64,000 nt of DNA from Rhodobacter sp. SGA-6-6 (GTDB lineage Bacteria > Pseudomonadota > Alphaproteobacteria > Rhodobacterales > Rhodobacteraceae). Numbering within the stretch: the first letter of the stretch is position 1; each line of letters begins with the position of its first letter. The notes beneath the pieces are model-generated. The model worked only from the letters and a program-made list of their open reading frames with translations, was not told the DNA's origin and searched no databases. The position numbers were made by a program, and so were the translations under genes. Positions 14,963 through 25,164 of the stretch are shown here, in pieces. The stretch covers positions 60,117 through 124,116 of the forward strand of contig NZ_JAAKGP010000008.1 in assembly GCF_011043545.1 (NCBI RefSeq). The letters are read 5' to 3'.

Positions 14963-15928
14963 ATGGCACTCGAAGACGCCAAGACGCAGGTCGATACTGC
15001 GTTCACCCGCAAGGGCCTGCGCGGCCTGTCCTTTGAAAACGCTTTCGGCGGCGCGACCAGCTTCCTGCGCCGCACCTACACCAAGGACCTGACCGGCGTC
15101 GATCTGGCGATCACCGGCGTGCCTTTCGACCAGGCGGTGACCCACCGCACCGGCACCCGCTTCGGCCCCCGCGCCATCCGCGAGGCCAGCGCCCTGCAAC
15201 CCTACGACCCGCCCTACGGCTGGCCCACCAACCCGCTGGAGGAGATGGCGGTCGTCGACTACGGCGACCTCGCCTTCGACTATGCCAAGGTCGCGGACTT
15301 CCCCGACACCCTGACCGCCCATATCCGCACCATCCTCGCCGCCGGGGCAGGGACCGTCACCCTGGGCGGCGACCATTACATCACCTTTCCCATCCTGCGC
15401 GCCTATGCCGAGAAGTTCGGCCCCCTCGGCGTGATCCATTTCGACGCCCATTCCGACCTCTGGCCCGACGACGACCTCAGCCGCATCGACCACGGCACCA
15501 TGCTCTACAAGGCGGTGAAGACCGGGCTGGTGGACCCGAAGCGCTCGGTCCAGATCGGCATCCGCACCACCACCGAGGATTACCTCGGCGTCCATGTCAT
15601 CGACGCCCGCGAGGTGCACGAGAAGGGGGTGGCCGCCACGGTGGCGAAGGCGAAGGAGATCGTCGGGGACCAGCCGACCTATGTCACCTTCGACATCGAC
15701 TGCCTCGACCCCTCCGCCGCCCCCGGCACCGGCACCCCGGTCTGGGGCGGCCTGCACGGCTGGCAGGCGGCGGCCTGCCTGCGCGACCTTGCCGGCATCA
15801 ACATGGTCGGCGGCGACATCGTGGAGGTCTCGCCCCCCTACGACACCACCGGCGCCACCGCCATCGCCGGCGCCCATGTGGCCTACGAGCTGATCTGCCT
15901 TTACCACTGGGCGAAGACCCGCCGCTGA
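14963..15928 (+). CDS. speB: Agmatinase (ureohydrolase)
   Basis: Hydrolyses agmatine, or a related guanidino compound, to putrescine and urea using two Mn ions. 321 residues. The metal-ligand motifs of the arginase superfamily are all present: GGDHYIT, FDAHSDLWPDDD, and FDIDCLDPSAAPGTGTP. EVSPPYDTTGATAI closes the active site. Agmatinase is the usual call, but guanidinobutyrase or similar cannot be excluded. Start ATG 14963. The next gene follows after ten bases, so the two may be co-transcribed. Confidence 0.9.
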   Translation: MALEDAKTQVDTAFTRKGLRGLSFENAFGGATSFLRRTYTKDLTGVDLAITGVPFDQAVTHRTGTRFGPRAIREASALQPYDPPYGWPTNPLEEMAVVDYGDLAFDYAKVADFPDTLTAHIRTILAAGAGTVTLGGDHYITFPILRAYAEKFGPLGVIHFDAHSDLWPDDDLSRIDHGTMLYKAVKTGLVDPKRSVQIGIRTTTEDYLGVHVIDAREVHEKGVAATVAKAKEIVGDQPTYVTFDIDCLDPSAAPGTGTPVWGGLHGWQAAACLRDLAGINMVGGDIVEVSPPYDTTGATAIAGAHVAYELICLYHWAKTRR

Positions 15929-15938
15929 AAGGGATGCC

Positions 15939-16805
15939 ATGTGGCAGCTGGTGCTGATCGCCTGGGGTACGAAATACGGCCCTGATGACATCAACGCGCT
16001 GGTGGCCGCGGTGCGGGCGCAGTCGCGCGGCCCGGCGCGGGTGGTGCTGATCACCGACCGCGACCGCCCCGGCCTTGCCGCCGGGATCGAGACCCGCCCG
16101 CATCCGCCGGAATTCCTGCAGCCGCCGATGACCGGCGGCGGCTGCCAGGCCAAGCTGGCGATGTTCAAGCCCGGGCTGCTGCCCGCCGACATGCCGGCGA
16201 TCTTCCTCGACCTCGACACCGTGGTCCTGGGCGACGTCTCGCGGCTCTTGTCCGCCTGCCCGGCGCCGGAGAACGTGGCAATCCTGCAAAGCGCGGTGCT
16301 GCCCTTCGGCGCCGTCGCCCGCTGGATCTGGCGCCTGACCGGCGGGCGGAAATACGCCCGCGGCAATTCCTCGGTGGTGGTGTTCCACCCCGCCCATGCC
16401 GGCTACATCGCCGAACGCTTCCTCGACTGCCTCGCCCGCCACCCGGACTTCGGCTTCCGCCCGATGGCCGCCGACGAACGCTTCATCAGCTGGTGCGCCC
16501 AGCCGGTGATGCGGGCGGTGCCCACGTCGCTGGCGGTCAAGTTCCCGACCGAGTTCATGTATCCCCGGCTCTGGCTCGGCCGGCTGCGCGGGGCGCTGCC
16601 ATGGGTGCGCCGCCGCCGGGCCGGGCTGGTCGCCATCACCCTGCCGGGGGTGGAGGTGAAGGCGGCCGAGCTGCTGGCGCTGCCCGAGGGCGCCATCGTC
16701 ACCGATCGCAAGGGGCGGCGGATGGAATGGTCCGACCGCTACCTCGGCCCGATCCGGCAAAGGCTGGTCGCGCTCCTGTCCCGCAACCCGCCGCCGGGGC
16801 CTTGA
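15939..16805 (+). CDS. Glycosyltransferase-like protein
   Basis: 288 residues, possibly co-transcribed with the agmatinase gene. It resembles GT8/GT-A type proteins: [14 protein letters not shown] start, [14 protein letters not shown] near residue 90 as a DxD-type nucleotide-sugar/metal site, then [16 protein letters not shown] and AADERFISW. There is no signal peptide and no clear transmembrane helix. Donor and acceptor are unknown. The assignment rests on the DLD motif and general fold pattern. Confidence 0.6.
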   Translation: MWQLVLIAWGTKYGPDDINALVAAVRAQSRGPARVVLITDRDRPGLAAGIETRPHPPEFLQPPMTGGGCQAKLAMFKPGLLPADMPAIFLDLDTVVLGDVSRLLSACPAPENVAILQSAVLPFGAVARWIWRLTGGRKYARGNSSVVVFHPAHAGYIAERFLDCLARHPDFGFRPMAADERFISWCAQPVMRAVPTSLAVKFPTEFMYPRLWLGRLRGALPWVRRRRAGLVAITLPGVEVKAAELLALPEGAIVTDRKGRRMEWSDRYLGPIRQRLVALLSRNPPPGP

Positions 16806-16836
16806 CCGGGGCGGCCTTCCGCGCCAAACCGCCGCC

Positions 16837-17892
16837 ATGGTTCCCTTGGACAAACTCGCCCAGATCACCCAGCGTTTCGAGTTTCTCGAAGCGCGGCTCA
16901 ACGCCGGCGCGGCGCCGGCCGAGATCGCCCGCATCAGCCGGGAATATTCCGAGCTGAAGCCGGTGGCCGAGGAGATCGCCGCCTACCGCCAGGCGCTGAC
17001 CGACCTGCAGGACGCCGAAGCCATGCTCTCCGACCCCGAGATGAAGGCGTTGGCCGAGGAGGAAATCCCCCGCCTGCGCGCCCGCATCCCGGAGATGGAG
17101 GACCGGCTGCGCCTCGCGCTGCTGCCCAAGGACGCCGCCGATGCCCGCCCGGCCATCATCGAGATCCGGCCGGGGACGGGAGGCGAGGAGGCCAGCCTCT
17201 TCGCCGCCGACCTCGCTCGGATGTATCAGCGCTACGCCGAACGCATGGGCTGGCGCTTCGAGGTCTTGGACCATCAGGCCAGCGACCTGGGCGGGGTGAA
17301 GGAATTCACCGCCCATGTGCAGGGCGAGGGGGTCTACGCAAGGCTCAAATACGAATCCGGCGTCCACCGCGTGCAGCGGGTGCCGGAGACCGAGGCAGGG
17401 GGCCGCATCCACACCTCCGCCGCCACCGTCGCCGTGCTGCCCGAGGCCGAGGAGGTGGACATCGACATCCCCGCCAGCGACATCCGCATCGACACCATGC
17501 GGTCTTCGGGGGCAGGGGGCCAGCACGTCAACACCACCGACTCGGCGGTGCGGATCACCCATATCCCCAGCGGAATCGTGGTGACGTCTTCGGAAAAATC
17601 CCAGCACCAGAACCGCGCCATGGCGATGCAGGTGCTGCGGGCGCGGCTCTACGAGATGGAGCGCGACCGGCTGGCCTCGGAACGGGCGGCGGAGCGGAAG
17701 TCGCAGGTCGGATCGGGAGACCGCTCCGAACGCATCCGCACCTACAACTTTCCGCAGGGACGGATGACCGACCACCGCATCAACCTGACCCTCTACGCCC
17801 TGCCGCAGATCGTCGGCGGCGATCTGGACGAGGTGATCGACGCGCTGATCGCCCATGACCAGGCGGCGAAGCTGGCGGAGATGGAGGGGTGA
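16837..17892 (+). CDS. prfA: Peptide chain release factor 1
   Basis: Recognises UAA and UAG and triggers peptide release. 351 residues. The catalytic GGQ (Gln229) lies in [18 protein letters not shown]. The stop-codon recognition tripeptide is PET in [10 protein letters not shown], where E. coli has PAT; the P-x-T pattern is kept. Start ATG 16837. The stop overlaps the prmC start. Confidence 0.97.
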   Translation: MVPLDKLAQITQRFEFLEARLNAGAAPAEIARISREYSELKPVAEEIAAYRQALTDLQDAEAMLSDPEMKALAEEEIPRLRARIPEMEDRLRLALLPKDAADARPAIIEIRPGTGGEEASLFAADLARMYQRYAERMGWRFEVLDHQASDLGGVKEFTAHVQGEGVYARLKYESGVHRVQRVPETEAGGRIHTSAATVAVLPEAEEVDIDIPASDIRIDTMRSSGAGGQHVNTTDSAVRITHIPSGIVVTSSEKSQHQNRAMAMQVLRARLYEMERDRLASERAAERKSQVGSGDRSERIRTYNFPQGRMTDHRINLTLYALPQIVGGDLDEVIDALIAHDQAAKLAEMEG

Positions 17893-18731
17893 TCGCCCGG
17901 GCCGCGCTGGCCGCCGCCGTGCCCCGGCTGCGCGCGGCGGGGGTGGAGGATGCGCCGCGGGATGCGAGGCTGCTCATGGCCCATGCGCTCGGTGTGGCGC
18001 CGGACCGGCTGACCCTGCACATAGGCGACGAGATGACCGGGCCGCAGGCGCAGGTCTTCGAGGAGGCCGTCGCCGCCCGCGTGGCCCGCAAGCCCTTGTC
18101 GCAGATCACCGGCCGCAGGCTGTTCTGGGGCCGCAGCTTCCGCGTCACCGCCGATACGCTGGACCCGCGGCCGGAGACGGAAACCCTTGTGGCAGAGGCG
18201 CTTGCCGGCAGTTTCTCAACCGTCCTCGACATCGGCACCGGCACCGGCTGCATCCTGCTGACGCTGCTGGCCGAACGCCCCGACGCGACCGGCCTCGGCA
18301 CCGACATATCTCCTGCCGCCCTCGCCGTGGCCCGGGAGAACGCCGCCGCGCTGGACCTCGCCATCCGCGCCGATTTCCGGCAGACCAGCTGGCTCGACGG
18401 CATCGAGACCCGCTTCGACCTGATCGTCTCCAACCCGCCCTATATTGCGGCAGATGAGATGCCGGCCCTTGCCCCCGAGGTCCGCGACCACGAGCCCCTT
18501 GCCGCGCTGACCGATGGCGCCGACGGCCTTACCGCCTACCGCGCCCTCGCCGCGCAGGCCCCGGCGGTCCTTGTTCCCGGCGGAAGGCTGCTGGTCGAGA
18601 TCGGCCCGGCACAGGGCAGGGCCGTCGCCGCGCTCTTCGCCGCCGCGGGCCTTGCCGACATCCGCATCCTGCAAGACCTGGACGGCCGCGACCGGGTGGT
18701 CGCCGCCCGCCGGCCGGTGGAAACCCGCTGA
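17889..18731 (+). CDS. prmC: Release-factor glutamine N5-methyltransferase
   Basis: Methylates the GGQ glutamine of RF1 and RF2 with S-adenosylmethionine. 280 residues. The SAM-binding loop is [12 protein letters not shown] and the catalytic SNPPYI motif is near residue 187. It starts at GTG 17889, which overlaps the prfA stop (GTGA), indicating translational coupling with its substrate's gene. Confidence 0.95.
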   Translation: MIARAALAAAVPRLRAAGVEDAPRDARLLMAHALGVAPDRLTLHIGDEMTGPQAQVFEEAVAARVARKPLSQITGRRLFWGRSFRVTADTLDPRPETETLVAEALAGSFSTVLDIGTGTGCILLTLLAERPDATGLGTDISPAALAVARENAAALDLAIRADFRQTSWLDGIETRFDLIVSNPPYIAADEMPALAPEVRDHEPLAALTDGADGLTAYRALAAQAPAVLVPGGRLLVEIGPAQGRAVAALFAAAGLADIRILQDLDGRDRVVAARRPVETR

Positions 18732-18793
18732 CCCTGCGGCGTTGCGCCGCTGTCGGCCCCTTGCAGAATCCGCCACGCATCCACAAATAAATC

Positions 18794-18822
18794 TTGTCAC
18801 AGTGCAAAGCCTGTGTTTAGTG
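18794..18822 (+). promoter_or_regulatory. Promoter candidate for the DUF4167 gene
   Basis: TTGTCA (18794-18799), 17-bp spacer, TTAGTG (18817-18822). It lies in an AT-richer patch of the prmC-DUF4167 gap, leaving an untranslated leader of about 110 bases. Confidence 0.4.
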
Positions 18823-18940
18823 GCGCCACGTCAGGGAGGGGCATCGGCCCGGCCCGGCGACCTACCAGCCCCTGCGGAGATTTGGAAGCTGCCCCGAAAA
18901 CCGGGCGGCAGCCGCAGGCCAAAGCCATCATAAGGACAAG

Positions 18941-19747
18941 ATGCGCTCTTCCAAGAAACGCTCGCGTTCCAACCAGAACCGCCCGCGCAGCCTCGGCAAC
19001 ATCATCAACCGCGTCTTCGATTCCTCGGGTCCCGAGGGCAAGGTGCGCGGAACGCCGCAGCAGATCATCGAGAAATACCAGATGCTGGCGCGCGACGCCC
19101 AGCTGTCGAACGACCGCGTGGCGGCCGAGAACTTCCTGCAGCACGCCGAGCACTACACCCGGATGCTGGCCGAGGCGCAGCGCGAGATGGCCGCCGAGCA
19201 GGAGGCCCGCCAGCAGCAGTATCAGCAGAACAACCAGCAGAACGGCAACGGCGGTAATGGCAACCGCGAGTTCCGCGACCGCGACGACCGCCGCGACTAC
19301 CGCGAGCGGGAGGACCGCCGCGACAGCCGCGAGGGGCGCGACTTCCGCGACCCGGGCAGCGAGGAACAGCCGATGGCGGTGGAGGTGATCGACCTCGACG
19401 CCCAGGCCGGCGACAGCGGCCTGATCGAGACGCCCGAAACCCGCCGCCGCGAGGAACCCGCCGAGCCCGCCCCGCGGCGCGAGGGCAGCCGCGACGGCCA
19501 GCCGCGCAACCGCGACGGCAACCGCGGCCGCGACAACCGCAACCGCCGCGAGCCGCAGGAGCAGCCCGAACTTCCCGCCTTCATCACCGGCCCGGCCCCC
19601 GAGCCGAAGCCCGAGGCCCCGAAGGCCGAGGTCCCGAAGACCGAGCCGCAGCCCGAAGCCTCGGCCGAACCCGCCCCCGAAAAACCCCGCCGCGCCCCGC
19701 GCAAGCCCAAGGCCGATGGCGAGGGCAAGAAGGAAGCCGCCGAATAA
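18941..19747 (+). CDS. DUF4167 domain protein
   Basis: 268 residues. The conserved N-terminal domain (about 1-90) reads MRSSKKRSRSNQNRPRSLGN, then INRVFDSSGPEGKVRG, and YQMLARDAQLSNDRVAAENF. The rest is disordered and charged: Gln/Asn-rich (QQQYQQNNQQNGN), then Arg/Asp repeats (RDRDDRRDYRERED), then a Pro/Glu/Lys-rich tail ending APRKPKADGEGKK. It is widespread in alphaproteobacteria, often beside prmC/prfA. The basic start and RD repeats suggest nucleic-acid binding, which is inference. Confidence 0.85.
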   Translation: MRSSKKRSRSNQNRPRSLGNIINRVFDSSGPEGKVRGTPQQIIEKYQMLARDAQLSNDRVAAENFLQHAEHYTRMLAEAQREMAAEQEARQQQYQQNNQQNGNGGNGNREFRDRDDRRDYREREDRRDSREGRDFRDPGSEEQPMAVEVIDLDAQAGDSGLIETPETRRREEPAEPAPRREGSRDGQPRNRDGNRGRDNRNRREPQEQPELPAFITGPAPEPKPEAPKAEVPKTEPQPEASAEPAPEKPRRAPRKPKADGEGKKEAAE

Positions 19748-19755
19748 GGCACATC

Positions 19756-19781
19756 CCGGGGCCCGCGCGGCCCCGGTTTTC
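19756..19781 (+). terminator. Terminator of the DUF4167 gene
   Basis: A perfect 8-bp stem CCGGGGCC/GGCCCCGG with a 5-nt loop followed by TTTTCT, nine bases past the stop. Confidence 0.85.
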
Positions 19782-19848
19782 TATGCGGGTCATGGCGGAA
19801 CTCGCGCTGCCGTCATTCGCGTCGGTGGCAGATTCCGTAGGGCGGGGT

Positions 19849-20700
19849 TCACCCCGCCGCCCTGCCTCCGACCTCCCGCGCCAGGGCGCAGAAGCCTTCC
19901 AGCGAAATCTCCTCGGCCCGGGCCGTCGGCGGAATGCCCGCCGCGTCCAGCATCCCCTCAAGCCCCGCCCCGAGGCCCTTCAGCGAGGACCGCAGCATCT
20001 TGCGGCGCTGGTTGAAGGCCATCGCCGTCACCCGCTGCAGGACCGCGAAGTCGCAAGGGTAGCGCGGCGCCTCCAGCCGCTTCAGGTGCACCACGGCGGA
20101 ATGCACCTTGGGGGCGGGGGTGAAGGCCTCGGGCGGCAGCAGCATGACGATCTTCGGCTCCGCCCGCCATTGCGCCAAGAGCGCCAGCCGGCCGTAGTGG
20201 TCCGACCCGGGCCTGGCCACGATCCGCTCGGCCACTTCCTTCTGGAACATCAGCGTGAGGCTCTCCCAGAACGGCGGCCAGACCTTCGGCGACAGCCAGC
20301 GGATCAGCAGCTCGGTCCCGACGTTGTAAGGCAGGTTCGCCACCACCTTCACCGGCGGTTTCAGATGCGCCGCCACGTCCAGCTCCAGCGCATCGCCCTG
20401 CAGCACGGTCAGCCGGCCGGGATGGACGGCGGCGATCTCCTCCAGCGCCGGGATGGCGCGGGGGTCCTTCTCCACCGCCACCACATGCCGCGCGCCCTCG
20501 GCCAGCAACCCGCGGGTCAGCCCGCCCGGCCCGGGCCCGACCTCCAGCACATCCGCGCCCGACAGGTCCCCGGCGCAGCGGGCGATCTTGGCGGTCAGGT
20601 TCAGGTCCAGGAGGAAGTTCTGCCCCAGCTGCTTCTTCGCCACCAGCCCATGCGCCGCGATCACCTCGCGCAGGGGCGGCAAACCGTCGATCGTCCCCAC
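19849..20700 (-). CDS. rsmA: 16S rRNA (adenine1518/1519-N6)-dimethyltransferase KsgA
   Basis: Dimethylates two adjacent adenines in the 3' helix of 16S rRNA. 283 residues. Motifs: [11 protein letters not shown] near residue 25, SAM loop [15 protein letters not shown] near 52, and catalytic NLPYNVGT near 120. The start is GTG 20700, with GGGAGGCGGGT upstream. It is the last gene of the lpt-surA-pdxA-rsmA series, with a GGATATTT-type repeat between it and pdxA. Confidence 0.96.
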   Translation of the reverse strand: MGTIDGLPPLREVIAAHGLVAKKQLGQNFLLDLNLTAKIARCAGDLSGADVLEVGPGPGGLTRGLLAEGARHVVAVEKDPRAIPALEEIAAVHPGRLTVLQGDALELDVAAHLKPPVKVVANLPYNVGTELLIRWLSPKVWPPFWESLTLMFQKEVAERIVARPGSDHYGRLALLAQWRAEPKIVMLLPPEAFTPAPKVHSAVVHLKRLEAPRYPCDFAVLQRVTAMAFNQRRKMLRSSLKGLGAGLEGMLDAAGIPPTARAEEISLEGFCALAREVGGRAAG

Positions 20701-20715
20701 ACCCGCCTCCCTGAT

Positions 20716-20763
20716 TTCATCTGTCCATAAATATCCCGGGGGGTGCGGGGGGCTGGCCCCCCG
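20716..20763 (-). repeat. GGATATTT-type intergenic repeat before rsmA
   Basis: On the minus strand a GGGGGGCCAGCCCCCC hairpin is followed by GCACCCCCC, then GGGATATTTATGGACAGATG and AA. It fills the pdxA-rsmA gap and ends close to the rsmA ribosome site. It is nearly identical to the copy at 45245. Confidence 0.8.
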
Positions 20764-21741
20764 CTACGCCCGCTTCAGCCGCGCCGCCGCCATATCCTGC
20801 GCCATCCGCAGCGCCGCCACCAGCGAGGAGGGATCGGCCACCCCAAGCCCCGCGATGTCGTAGGCCGTGCCGTGATCGGGAGAGGTGCGCACGAAGGGCA
20901 GCCCCAGGGTCACGTTCACCCCGCCGGCGAAGTCGATGGTCTTGATCGGGATCAGCGCCTGGTCGTGGTAGCAGCAGACCGCCGCGTCATAGCCGGCCCG
21001 CGCCGCCGCGTGGAACATCGTGTCGGCGGGCAGGGGGCCGCGGATCGCCATCCCCCCGGCCGCCAGCCGTTCGACCAGCGGGCGGATCATCCGCTCGTCC
21101 TCCCAGCCCATGGCGCCGCCCTCGCCGGCATGGGGGTTGAGGCCCGCCACGACGATCCGCGGTGCGGCGAGGCCGAAGTCGCGGACCAGCGCGGCATGGG
21201 TGATGCGGATGGTCTCCTCCAGCAGCGCCCCGGTCAGGGCGGCGGGCACCTCGGACAGCGGGATGTGGATCGTCGCCGGCACCACCCGCAATCCGGGGCA
21301 GGCCAGCATCATCGCCACCCGCTCCACCCCGGCCAGATGGGCGAGGAATTCGGTATGGCCGGGGAAGGCGAAGGCCGCGCCGTCCTTCAGCGCCTTCTTG
21401 TGGATCGGCGCGGTGCAGATCGCCCCGGCCTCGCCCGCCTGCACCAGCGCCACCCCGCGCGCGATGGCGGCGATCACGCCGGCGGCATTGGCCGGGTCGG
21501 GACGGCCGGGCAGGGCAGGGGCGGCGAAGTCCAGCCGCAGCACCGGCAGCTGCGCGGGCGGCACGGCGGCGGCCTCGGCCACATGCGCGATCTCGGCCAC
21601 CTGCGTGCCCGGCGGCAGGTGCCGCGGGTCGCCGATCCAGGCGAAGGGCAGGTCGGCCCCCAGCAGCGCCCGCGCCTTCACCGCGATCTCCGGCCCGATG
21701 CCCGAGGGATCGCCGCAGGTCAGGACCAGCGGCGCGGTCAC
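20764..21741 (-). CDS. pdxA: 4-hydroxythreonine-4-phosphate dehydrogenase
   Basis: Oxidises 4-phosphohydroxy-L-threonine in pyridoxal phosphate synthesis. 325 residues against 329 in E. coli. Signatures: TCGDPSGIGPEI at the start, HIPLSEVP near 165, CYHDQALIPIKT near 262 and TSPDHGTAYDIAG near 290. It starts at GTG 21741, which overlaps the surA stop (GTGA). The much longer in-frame upstream extension is a shadow of surA. Confidence 0.95.
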   Translation of the reverse strand: MTAPLVLTCGDPSGIGPEIAVKARALLGADLPFAWIGDPRHLPPGTQVAEIAHVAEAAAVPPAQLPVLRLDFAAPALPGRPDPANAAGVIAAIARGVALVQAGEAGAICTAPIHKKALKDGAAFAFPGHTEFLAHLAGVERVAMMLACPGLRVVPATIHIPLSEVPAALTGALLEETIRITHAALVRDFGLAAPRIVVAGLNPHAGEGGAMGWEDERMIRPLVERLAAGGMAIRGPLPADTMFHAAARAGYDAAVCCYHDQALIPIKTIDFAGGVNVTLGLPFVRTSPDHGTAYDIAGLGVADPSSLVAALRMAQDMAAARLKRA

Positions 21742-22979
21742 GGCTCGCGGATCAGCGCATTGGCCTTCAACTCGGCCATGTAACCCTGCGCCAGCCCGTC
21801 GATCTTCTGGTTCTGCACCTGCTCGCGGATCTGGTCGCGCGTGGGCGGGGTGTCGGCCTCGACATTGCGCGAGCACAGCATCAGCACCATCCGCTGCCCC
21901 GCGGCCGTCCGCGTGGTCGCGATCTCGCCGGGGTCCAGCTTGGCCAATTCCAGCCCGATGTCCTGCGGGATTTCCGACATCGGCTTCGACTCGATCACCA
22001 GCGTCTCTGCGGGCTGGCCCTTGGCGAGGCCATAGAGGTCCATGCACTTGTCGGTATTGGCCACCACCTCGGCCACCGCCGCGGGATTGTCGGGGATGTA
22101 ATAGCGGGCATATTCCACCGAGACGCCGATCGGCTCGGCGGTCTCGTCCTCGGCCACGTCGCGCAAGAGGAACAGCACCACCGCATTCGGCACCGCCACC
22201 GGCTTCGACACCTGTCCCTCGCCCAGGCCGAGAAGCTGGCCGGCGATGGTCGGCGGCAGGTTCGACAGCGGCAGCCAGTCCAGCCGGCCGCCGTTCCCGG
22301 CCGTCGGCGCCGCGGAATGGGCGCGGGCGGCGGCGGCGAATTCGGCCTCGGTGTCGATGGAGGCGTAAAGCCGGTTCGCCAGCGCCATCGCGCTGTCCTC
22401 CTGCCCGGGCGGGGCGGCGATCACCAGTTCCGAGGCCAGCACCTTCAGCGCCCGCGGCCGGGTCATCGTCTGCATCGCCTTGTCGATGTCGGATTCCGAG
22501 ACCGAGACCTGCCCGGCATAGCGGGCCCGGATCGCCTCGCGCCACAGAAGCCCGGCGACGACGAAGTCGCGGTAGGTCTGCGGCGCGATGCCGACCTTCT
22601 GCAACTCGGCCACCAGCTGCTCGGCGGTCAGGTTGGCGCGGGCGGCGAATTCCTCCATCCCCTGCGTCACCTGCTCCTCGGTGACGGTCAGTCCCAGCCG
22701 CTTGGCCTCGGCCATGCGCAGCCGGTCCTCGGTCAGCGCCTTCAGCGCCTCTTCCATCGGGTCGCCGGGGGCGCGCAGCACCTTGAGGAACAGGGCGCGC
22801 TGGATCACCTCGTATTCGGTGATCACCTGGTCGTTGACGTAGAGCCGCGGCGCGAACAGGTTCTGCGCCGCCGCCGGCAGCCCCGCCAGCGTCACCGCCG
22901 CCGCCAGGGCCAGCGCCCGCAGCCCGCCCCGCATCCCCCGCATCCGCTGTGCCATCTGCCCGAAATCCTGCATCGCCAT
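21738..22979 (-). CDS. surA: Periplasmic chaperone / peptidyl-prolyl isomerase SurA
   Basis: Escorts outer-membrane proteins such as LptD. 413 residues with a signal peptide (hydrophobic core ALALAAAVTLAGLPAAAQ). The SurA N-terminal domain is about 40-160. A parvulin-like PpiC domain follows (LASELVIAAPP, AAAARAHSAAPTAGNGGRLD, LPPTIAGQLLGLGEGQVS). It lies 46 bases downstream of lptD and is coupled to pdxA by overlap. Start ATG 22979; several in-frame Met codons near the start leave the precise position uncertain. Confidence 0.92.
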   Translation of the reverse strand: MAMQDFGQMAQRMRGMRGGLRALALAAAVTLAGLPAAAQNLFAPRLYVNDQVITEYEVIQRALFLKVLRAPGDPMEEALKALTEDRLRMAEAKRLGLTVTEEQVTQGMEEFAARANLTAEQLVAELQKVGIAPQTYRDFVVAGLLWREAIRARYAGQVSVSESDIDKAMQTMTRPRALKVLASELVIAAPPGQEDSAMALANRLYASIDTEAEFAAAARAHSAAPTAGNGGRLDWLPLSNLPPTIAGQLLGLGEGQVSKPVAVPNAVVLFLLRDVAEDETAEPIGVSVEYARYYIPDNPAAVAEVVANTDKCMDLYGLAKGQPAETLVIESKPMSEIPQDIGLELAKLDPGEIATTRTAAGQRMVLMLCSRNVEADTPPTRDQIREQVQNQKIDGLAQGYMAELKANALIREP

Positions 22980-23025
22980 CCTGCGCCCGTCTGTCTTCCC
23001 GGGTCTTCCTGTCCTGGGCCGTCCC

Positions 23026-25164
23026 CTACCTGCAGCGCCGCGCGGGGCCGGCGGTGCCGGTGCCGCTGATGCCGATCAGTTCGAAGGACAGGCCGAAATC
23101 CGTCGTCGGCGTCACACTAGTCGAGGATGTGAACCGGCGCGAGAGGGAAACATCCACCGCCAGGCAATCCGTCCGGTATTCCAGCCCGAGCGCGGCCAGG
23201 GTGCCGCGGTCGGCCTCGAAGTCGTAGCTGCCGGAGAGACGGGTGGTCAGCTGGTCGGTGGCGCGCCAGGCGGCGTCGAAGGTGAATTCGCGGATCGGGT
23301 CGGGGCGGTTCTCGTAGAGCGGGTCCGCCACCACCCAGAGCATCGAGGTCGCCAGCGCCAGCCGGTCGCGGTTGACCGAGACCCGGGCCTCGGCCTTCGA
23401 CAGGTTCAGATCGCTGTCGAAGGTGGCGCGGCCGGCGATGGCATAGCCGTTGGCCAGGGTGAAGTTCACCCCCGCCAGCCAGTCCGAGCTTTCGCCCGCC
23501 AGGCCCGAGGCCGGGCCGAACTGCGCGTAATCCTTCTCGCGCCAGACCCGGCCCAGCGTGACCCCCATGGTCCAGCCGGCCGGATCGTGCCGGGTCCAGG
23601 TCACGCCGACATTGGCCCGCCGCCCCAATTCCACCGCGTCCGAGCCGGGGAAGCGGTTCAGCGAGAACAGGTTGCCCTCGTCGAATTCCACCAGTGCGGA
23701 ATCCTCGTTCGGGATGCCGCCGCCGTCGCTGCCCGCCCAGACCAGCTGCACCACCGGCTCGATCACATGCACCGCGCCGGAGGAGGCGGCCTTGACCCAG
23801 GGCCAGCGCAATTCGACCCCCGCGGCGGCATGGCTGCGGGTCTTGTGGCCGGCATAGGTCGCGTCCTGCGAGATGACATAGGCATCCGCCGTAGCCTCGC
23901 CCAGCAGGGTGGCCTCGATTCCGGCGGGCAGGACCAGGCTTCGCCGCCAGTCGATGCGGGCCGAGAACCTCTGCATGTCGCGCCCATCCGAAATATCGTC
24001 GCCGTCAGGGTCCAACGGGCTGGAGGAACTGCGCCAGTGGCTGTGGGTCTGCAGCCGCAAGCCCCCCTCGCCGCCGAAGGGGCCGAGCGAGAAGCGGCGG
24101 TGGAAGGTCAGGTCCGCCACCACCGAGGGGATGGTGGTGTTGTCCTCGTCATCGCGCAGGGTCTGGAAGCTGATCACCCGGCCCGAGATGTATTCGTTGC
24201 GCCGGGTGCGGTCGATGGTGATCCGGCTGTCCAGCCGGTCGGTGTTCATGATGCCGTAGTCCAGCAGATAGGCCGGGTCCGACACCGTCTGCAGCTTCAG
24301 GTCCAGCCCGAAGCCCTGCGGCAGGTCGAAATGGCCGGTGGCGAAGAGATAGCCGCGGTCCTCGCCCGGCAGGATCCGGTCGCGCGAGAAGGCGCCGGTC
24401 ACCTCGATCCCGCCGGTGGCGAAGGCCTGGCGGTAGCGCAGCTCGACCGAGCGGCCGTTCTTGGTGGTGATGTAGGGGGTGATGGTCAGGTCGCGGCTGT
24501 CGCCGATCCTGATGAAATAGGGGAATTTCAGCCCCGTCCCCAGTTCCGAGGTGGTGCGGAGCGAGGGTTGCAGGAAGCCGGTGGCGCGGTCCAGCGTCGG
24601 GTCGGGCATCCGCAGGCGGGGGATGTAGAACACCGGAATCCCGGCCACCCGGAATTGCGCATGGTCGAAGTAGAGCTGCCGCTCCGCCTGGTCGTGCACC
24701 ACCCGGCGGGCGCGGATTTCCCAGACCGGCACCGGGTTCGCCGCGCAGACCTTGCAGGAGGAGGCCACCACGTTGTCCAGCGCGGTATAGCGCCCGTCGA
24801 CCCGCATGATCCGGTTCGCCGCAAGTTGCAGCTGCCGGTTCAGCACCATGCGGGCGCTGATCAGCAGCCCCTCGGACAGGTCCGCCGCCAGATCGGCCTG
24901 CGAGGCCAGGATGACGGTCTGGCCGCTTGCCTCGGTCAGCAGGATCGGGCCTTCGATCACCAGCCGGTCGCTGGCCTGGTCGTAGACGATCCGGCTGGCC
25001 TTCAGCGTGCGGCCCTTGAAGAAGACCTCGACATTGCCGGTCGCGATCAGGCGGGTGTCGCCGGTGATCTCCAGCCTGTCCGAGACCAGCGCGGCGGTCT
25101 CCTGCGCCAGTGCGGGAGAGGCGAGCGCCAGCAGCAGCGCGAGGAGGCGGAGAAGGGCGCGCAT
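23026..25164 (-). CDS. lptD: LPS-assembly outer-membrane protein LptD
   Basis: The outer-membrane translocon for lipopolysaccharide. 712 residues. A signal peptide (MRALLRLLALLLALASPALA) is followed by an LptA-like N-terminal domain (about 25-110), then a large beta-barrel. Cysteines for the typical disulfides are at SSCKVCAANP near residue 130 and TDCLAVDV near the C-terminus. The conserved GIPVFYIPRLRMPDP is present. The start overlaps the lptG stop (ATGA). Confidence 0.95.
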   Translation of the reverse strand: MRALLRLLALLLALASPALAQETAALVSDRLEITGDTRLIATGNVEVFFKGRTLKASRIVYDQASDRLVIEGPILLTEASGQTVILASQADLAADLSEGLLISARMVLNRQLQLAANRIMRVDGRYTALDNVVASSCKVCAANPVPVWEIRARRVVHDQAERQLYFDHAQFRVAGIPVFYIPRLRMPDPTLDRATGFLQPSLRTTSELGTGLKFPYFIRIGDSRDLTITPYITTKNGRSVELRYRQAFATGGIEVTGAFSRDRILPGEDRGYLFATGHFDLPQGFGLDLKLQTVSDPAYLLDYGIMNTDRLDSRITIDRTRRNEYISGRVISFQTLRDDEDNTTIPSVVADLTFHRRFSLGPFGGEGGLRLQTHSHWRSSSSPLDPDGDDISDGRDMQRFSARIDWRRSLVLPAGIEATLLGEATADAYVISQDATYAGHKTRSHAAAGVELRWPWVKAASSGAVHVIEPVVQLVWAGSDGGGIPNEDSALVEFDEGNLFSLNRFPGSDAVELGRRANVGVTWTRHDPAGWTMGVTLGRVWREKDYAQFGPASGLAGESSDWLAGVNFTLANGYAIAGRATFDSDLNLSKAEARVSVNRDRLALATSMLWVVADPLYENRPDPIREFTFDAAWRATDQLTTRLSGSYDFEADRGTLAALGLEYRTDCLAVDVSLSRRFTSSTSVTPTTDFGLSFELIGISGTGTAGPARRCR

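Noticed and set aside
21742..22545. A 593-residue fusion upstream of pdxA
   Set aside because: The extra part is an out-of-frame reading of surA. The GTG at 21741 overlapping the surA stop yields the normal PdxA length.
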